DNA from: SAR116 cluster bacterium AG-447-A06
Lineage (GTDB): Bacteria > Pseudomonadota > Alphaproteobacteria > Puniceispirillales > Puniceispirillaceae
DNA length: 48,873 nucleotides
Direction of reading: 5' to 3'
Assembly: GCA_003212345.1 (NCBI GenBank)
Contig: QCPZ01000011.1
Span: forward strand, 1 to 48,873
A program made the translations under genes and the position numbers. Below the pieces are notes generated by a model, which saw nothing but the letters and a program-made list of their open reading frames with translations, ran no database searches and was not told the origin of the DNA. Of this stretch, positions 44,634-48,873 are shown piece after piece. The first letter of the stretch is position 1. Each line of letters begins with the position of its first letter.

Positions 44634-45773
44634 TTACTTTCGGATAAGAAATTCGCGACCAGCCTTTACGCGGGGCTGACCATCATAGGAAACAATATCT
44701 GCGGTTGCGTAGGTCTGCGACCAAATTTGTGGCAGGAACGAGCCTGTTCCAATTACATCAACTGGCGCGCTAGCGAGTCCAAAGACTCGGCATTTGTCAG
44801 GGCCAAATCCGCTAGAGGCAACGATTTTAACCTTTTCAAATCCGTGGCGATCCAGCTGTTCGCGCACATGCCATACCGCCGCCGCGCTGACCCCGGTGCC
44901 GAGAAGAAGCCGTAATTCATTGTCGGTGCGATATCCTCGCAGCGCTTTTGCGGCATTGCGCTCAAGAACCGCATATGATGACTGTGTGTCAAGTCCTTCA
45001 ACATATCGGCCACCATGCGTGTCAATGCGAAGCGATAGCCGTCCAGCTTCACTTAGACCTCGAAAATGCTCCGCAACGGCCAGCCCATCAGTAATTTCCT
45101 GCCCAAAATAGTCAACAAGAACTGTCAATGGAGCATCAGGAACAGTTTGATGGAACAACTCAGCCGCACGAAGTGTTGACCCAGCATAGCCAATCAAAGC
45201 ATGAGGCATTGTTCCCATGCCCTTTTCCCTCCCGAAGAAATGTGCAGTTGCATCAGCAGCACAGCCAACAAAACCAACGGCATTCGCCTTAGCCTTGGCC
45301 TTAGCCGACCCAACAGACGCACCATATGCCATTAACTCGGCCATTTCACTTCCCGCACAATGACGGGCGTCCATTGCTAGAAAGGCCACTTTTGGTAATT
45401 CAATACACATATTGTATGCATTGTAGGCTGCAACGCAGGCTGGACCAAGGCGTTGCAAAAAAATCGTTTCCAGATCTACAAGAACAGATAATGGACCAGT
45501 GATGTAGCACATCGGTTCGCCCGCACCAATCCAAGCTCCTTCAACATAAAGCTGTTCAATTTGCAGTTCGGCCCCGCGTGCCTTGGCCATAGCTGTTATC
45601 CATTCGATAGCAAGGCTTCCGGCAAAGGTTACCGGACGACGCATGAAAACCGCATAAGTTACTTCGCAATCACCATTTGCCAGCACAACATCGCGGGTAT
45701 GCTTGAAATAAGTATCGGTCAGAATTGGTTGAATTTCCGGGGTCGGCCCACTGCTCGCAAATTTTGCCATCAA
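44634..45773 (-). CDS. pncB: Nicotinate phosphoribosyltransferase
   Basis: A 379-residue enzyme that joins nicotinate to PRPP, giving nicotinate mononucleotide for NAD salvage. The N-terminal LTDTYFKHTRDVV, the central FLAMDARHC region, GTMPHALIGYAGSTLRAAE, and LGTGVSAAAVW with SSGFGPDKCRVFG fit this family. The double Met start at 45770-45773 leaves a one-residue ambiguity. It directly precedes nadE on the same strand, supporting a shared role. A nicotinamide-using homologue cannot be excluded by eye. Confidence 0.9.
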   Translation of the reverse strand: MMAKFASSGPTPEIQPILTDTYFKHTRDVVLANGDCEVTYAVFMRRPVTFAGSLAIEWITAMAKARGAELQIEQLYVEGAWIGAGEPMCYITGPLSVLVDLETIFLQRLGPACVAAYNAYNMCIELPKVAFLAMDARHCAGSEMAELMAYGASVGSAKAKAKANAVGFVGCAADATAHFFGREKGMGTMPHALIGYAGSTLRAAELFHQTVPDAPLTVLVDYFGQEITDGLAVAEHFRGLSEAGRLSLRIDTHGGRYVEGLDTQSSYAVLERNAAKALRGYRTDNELRLLLGTGVSAAAVWHVREQLDRHGFEKVKIVASSGFGPDKCRVFGLASAPVDVIGTGSFLPQIWSQTYATADIVSYDGQPRVKAGREFLIRK

Positions 45774-45847
45774 TCTTCCTCACTAACGAGTGGACTAAGC
45801 TTTACAATTTTTAACATCAGCAGTGCAAAAAATAGCTCATTCGAGAG

Positions 45848-47227
45848 TTAAATTGCTTTCGAAATGAAAGACGGTGTGCCGCGCCGTCGCTTCAACAAAT
45901 CAGCAAGTAGGAACGCAAGTTCCAGTGCCTGTGCACCATTCAGACGAGGATCACAATGAGTATGATAGCGATCACCGAGGCTTTCTTCGGTCACTTCAAC
46001 AACCCCACCAACACATTCAGTAACGTCCTGACCAGTCATTTCGTAATGAACACCACCCGGATAGGTACCAACCTCATCATGCGCGTCAAAAAACCCAGTT
46101 ACTTCTGCCATTACATCATCAACACGGCGCGTTTTATAGCCACTACTTGCCTTAATTGTGTTGCCATGCATCGGGTCACAACACCATACGACGTTCGACC
46201 CATGACCCTGCACAGCGCGTAGCAAAGGTGGTAATTCACTTCGCACTTTATCTGCACCCATTCGGGCGATCAGAGTTAACCGGCCAGCCTGATTTTCTGG
46301 ATTCAAAACATCAATCAACCGCAGCAATTCATCCGGTTCTAGGCTTGGCCCACATTTCAAACCAATTGGGTTAGATATACCACGCATATACTCAACATGT
46401 GCACCGTCTGGCTGGCGTGTGCGATCACCAATCCACAGCATATGCGCAGATGTATCATACCACCCCTGTTCTTCAGTAATTGTATCGCGACGTGTCATAG
46501 CTTCTTCATAACCAAGGAGAAGTGCCTCATGACTTGTAAAAAGTTCAGTTTCAGCAAGTGGCTTAGCATTTGCCGATGTAATGCCGCACGCCTTCATAAA
46601 ATTTAAACTTTCCTCAATCCGTTCAGCAAGTGCTTCAAAACGCTGGGTCTGCGGCGTACCAATCAAAAAATCTGCCACCCAGCTATGTACCTTGTTTAGA
46701 TCGGCAAGGCCGCCCTGAGCAAATGCCCGAAGCAAGTTCAAAGTTGCTGATGATTGCTCATAAACCCGCAATAACCGCCGTGGATCGGGGACGCGTTCAT
46801 CCTCGGTAAAGGCAGGACCATTGATCATATCCCCGCGATAGCTTGGCAATTCAATTCCATCAATGACCTCGGTGGGGGCGGATCGTGGCTTAGCAAACTG
46901 ACCGGCAAGCCGGCCAACTTTGATCACCGGCATTGAGGCACCGTAAGTCAGCACAACAGCCATTTGCAAAATAACTTTAAAGCTATCCCGGATATTATTT
47001 GCAGAAAATTCGGCGAAGCTCTCCGCGCAATCCCCACCTTGCAGCAGGAACGCTTCTCCACGCGATACAGCACCTAAGCGATTACGTAAACTCTGAGCTT
47101 CGCCAGCAAAAACTAGCGGTGGACGAGTGGCAATGATTTTTTCAACAGCATTTAATCTTTCAAGATCAGGGTATTCAGGGACCTGCCGAATGGGAAAGCT
47201 ACGCCAGCTATTTGGTTGCCAAGTCAT
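45848..47227 (-). CDS. Class II 3-deoxy-7-phosphoheptulonate synthase
   Basis: A 459-residue class II (plant/actinobacterial type) DAHP synthase, the first enzyme of the shikimate pathway. The opening [30 protein letters not shown] with the metal ligand Cys67, [26 protein letters not shown] and the C-terminal TECVGG block are diagnostic. Class I enzymes such as E. coli AroG are unrelated in sequence length and start. ATG 47227 is chosen with AAGGAC about 9 bases upstream; the frame extends six codons further up. Confidence 0.96.
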   Translation of the reverse strand: MTWQPNSWRSFPIRQVPEYPDLERLNAVEKIIATRPPLVFAGEAQSLRNRLGAVSRGEAFLLQGGDCAESFAEFSANNIRDSFKVILQMAVVLTYGASMPVIKVGRLAGQFAKPRSAPTEVIDGIELPSYRGDMINGPAFTEDERVPDPRRLLRVYEQSSATLNLLRAFAQGGLADLNKVHSWVADFLIGTPQTQRFEALAERIEESLNFMKACGITSANAKPLAETELFTSHEALLLGYEEAMTRRDTITEEQGWYDTSAHMLWIGDRTRQPDGAHVEYMRGISNPIGLKCGPSLEPDELLRLIDVLNPENQAGRLTLIARMGADKVRSELPPLLRAVQGHGSNVVWCCDPMHGNTIKASSGYKTRRVDDVMAEVTGFFDAHDEVGTYPGGVHYEMTGQDVTECVGGVVEVTEESLGDRYHTHCDPRLNGAQALELAFLLADLLKRRRGTPSFISKAI

Positions 47228-47374
47228 TTTACTCGTCCTTTTCACAGTTAAATCACCGACATAAAACGATGCCCATGCACAGCCGACGTTTCGGATTTTT
47301 GTAGTAATATTCCGGATTTATGCCGTTTTTTCAAGTATTATTGCGACCCGGCCACCAACGGCAAACATGTGAAC

Positions 47375-48748
47375 CTACCTGTCTTTCCTCGCACTGCGCA
47401 TGGTAACAAATTCTTCAGCCGCAGTGGGGTGAATGCCGATCGTCGCATCAAAATCTGCCTTTGTCGCTCTCATCTTAACCGCAATCGCAATGCCTTGCAT
47501 GATTTCCCCGCAATCTGGCCCCATCATATGAACGCCAACAACAGAGTCAGTGGCTTTATCCACAATCAGCTTCATATAAGTTTTTTCGTCACGGCCAGAG
47601 ATGGTGTTTTTCATTGCGCGAAATTGGCTTTCAAACACCGTTATTTCATCATAGACCTTTTTTGCAGCCGCTTCAGACAGGCCAATTGATGCAATGGGTG
47701 GCTGGCTGAAAACTGCCGAGGCAACATTCACATGATTGGCTTGGCGTTTCAAATTGCCAAATTCGCTGTCGGCGAAAGCATGCCCCTCGGCAATTGCAAC
47801 GGGTGTCAGATTAATTCGGTTTGTGACGTCACCAATGGCATAAAGGCTTGGCAAGTTCGTTTGTGACGTATCATTAACAATGATTTCGCCTTGTTTGCCA
47901 AGCTTGACCCCCAAATCATCAAGGCCAAGATTAGCGGTATTAGGCCGGCGGCCTGTGGCTGCCATAATCTGATCAACCGCCAGCCTGCTGCCATCGCTAA
48001 GGTGTGCTTGCTTGCAGCTGTTTTCAGCCGTGACCTGATCAATGGTGGTTTTGGGGTGAAGAATGACTCCACGATCTGTTAGCGCCGTTGCGATATGCGC
48101 ACGAACATCATCATCAAAGCCACGAAGCGGCAAATCACCCCGATAAATCAGATGGGTTCGCGCTCCAAGCCCATTAAAAATACCGGCAAATTCAAGCGCA
48201 ATATAGCCGCTGCCATAAATGGCAATTTTTTTTGGCATTTCGGGCAGATCCAGCGCTTCGTTTGAGCTGATGGCATGATCTTTCATGCCAGGAACATTGA
48301 TAAATTGCGGAGCACCACCAACCGCGATCAAAATTTTGGCAGCACGATAGACATCTGCTCCAACGCTTACCTCATTCGGGCCGGTGACCCGCCCCCAGCC
48401 CTCGATCAAGGTGGCGCCAACATTTTTCAATAGCGACCGGTAAATATCTTCCAGCCGGCTAATTTCAGCATCTTTCGCTGCGATCAAGGCAGGCCAATCA
48501 TGCGATAAACCATCAATCTGCCAGCCAAACCCGTGGGCATCTTCAACATCGGCAGAAAAGCTGGCTGCATACATCAGCAGCTTTTTCGGCACACAGCCAC
48601 GAATAACGCAGGTTCCTCCCGGCCGGTCACCTTCGATCACCGCAACCTTGGCGCCGTGACCAGCAGCGATGCGCCCAGCACGAACGCCGCCAGACCCTGC
48701 GCCAATCACAATCAAATCATACTCAAAATTCTGCGAAGGTTGTGTCAT
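47375..48748 (-). CDS. gor: Glutathione-disulfide reductase
   Basis: A 457-residue FAD-dependent disulfide reductase that regenerates reduced glutathione with NADPH. The FAD motif IGAGSGGVRAGRIAA is at about 15-29, the redox-active pair is Cys47/Cys52 in GGTCVIRGCVPKK, the NADP-binding GSGYIALEFAG lies near 170-180, and the C-terminal GIHPTAAEEFVTM holds the catalytic His. ATG 48748 has AAAAGG just upstream; 25 more open codons upstream lack similarity. Glutathione supply fits the monothiol glutaredoxin elsewhere in the window. Confidence 0.95.
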   Translation of the reverse strand: MTQPSQNFEYDLIVIGAGSGGVRAGRIAAGHGAKVAVIEGDRPGGTCVIRGCVPKKLLMYAASFSADVEDAHGFGWQIDGLSHDWPALIAAKDAEISRLEDIYRSLLKNVGATLIEGWGRVTGPNEVSVGADVYRAAKILIAVGGAPQFINVPGMKDHAISSNEALDLPEMPKKIAIYGSGYIALEFAGIFNGLGARTHLIYRGDLPLRGFDDDVRAHIATALTDRGVILHPKTTIDQVTAENSCKQAHLSDGSRLAVDQIMAATGRRPNTANLGLDDLGVKLGKQGEIIVNDTSQTNLPSLYAIGDVTNRINLTPVAIAEGHAFADSEFGNLKRQANHVNVASAVFSQPPIASIGLSEAAAKKVYDEITVFESQFRAMKNTISGRDEKTYMKLIVDKATDSVVGVHMMGPDCGEIMQGIAIAVKMRATKADFDATIGIHPTAAEEFVTMRSARKDR

Positions 48749-48873
48749 CACCTTTTGCCTTTGACTACCGGTTGAATTACGAAGAGGGAATGCCTCTATC
48801 AAACAATCTTGTCGCGCATTCACCCGCCAAGTTCAAGATGATTCCCAAGCCATCACGCTGCGGATTAGATGCT
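48749..48873. other. Window end, no gene recognised
   Basis: On the minus strand one frame is open from the window edge for 32 codons and ends at a TAA upstream of gor. It could be the last part of a preceding gene, but the translation resembles no family that I know, so it is not called. Confidence 0.3.

Overview
The window reads as a contiguous piece of an alphaproteobacterial chromosome, most like a marine, SAR116-type (Puniceispirillum-like) heterotroph. The basis is gene order and protein flavour: fabF-acpP-fabG-fabD diverging from rpsF-rpsR-rplI-dnaB-alr, then mlaEF-radA-cvpA-(purF)-SDR, a soxBDAG sarcosine oxidase operon, moderate GC and short intergenic gaps. The lineage is inference from synteny; no rRNA gene is present to test it. 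No phage, transposase, CRISPR or plasmid gene was seen.

Layout. 1-2662 (minus): fatty-acid synthesis genes fabD, fabG, acpP and the start of fabF. 2663-2993: divergent regulatory gap. 2994-7194 (plus): ribosomal proteins S6, S18, L9, replicative helicase DnaB, alanine racemase. 7419-12381 (plus): MlaE/MlaF lipid transporter parts, RadA, CvpA, a strongly shortened purF remnant, and an SDR oxidoreductase. 12457-14340 (minus): bifunctional MnmC. 14341-18302: a patchy region with a UPF0260 Cys-rich protein, an unlisted 59-residue membrane peptide, a flavin reductase-like protein, an unknown membrane coiled-coil protein and an HD hydrolase. 18303-23526 (plus): soxB-soxD-soxA-soxG, heterotetrameric sarcosine oxidase. 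23612-23696: tRNA-Leu(UAA). 23868-25577 (minus): apt, a nucleosidase and a SOUL-family protein. 25692-30068: an unknown envelope protein, a rhomboid protease, a CinA-type domain, methionine aminopeptidase and a small basic protein. 30175-36212 (plus): purB, purC, purS, purQ, purL, bolA and monothiol glutaredoxin. 36272-48748 (minus): a small monooxygenase-like protein, rpsD, trmJ, cimA, cysS, gltX, nadE, pncB, class II DAHP synthase and glutathione reductase.

How it fits together. Most genes are housekeeping: lipid synthesis, translation, replication, purine and NAD synthesis, amino-acid precursors and thiol/Fe-S homeostasis. The catabolic part is sarcosine oxidase, which converts sarcosine to glycine, a C1 unit and peroxide, and fits growth on methylated amines or glycine betaine.

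Points of most interest. (1) At the conserved purF position only the first ~70 and last ~65 residues of PurF remain, joined in frame, with the catalytic Cys replaced by Arg, a good ribosome binding site kept, and an ATGA overlap with the next gene. (2) SoxD appears to have lost three of its four zinc ligands. (3) There is a 59-residue membrane peptide with an excellent Shine-Dalgarno, followed by a 9-bp inverted repeat before a flavin reductase gene. (4) Two larger proteins of unknown function look envelope-associated. I did not find a clearly new multi-gene system.
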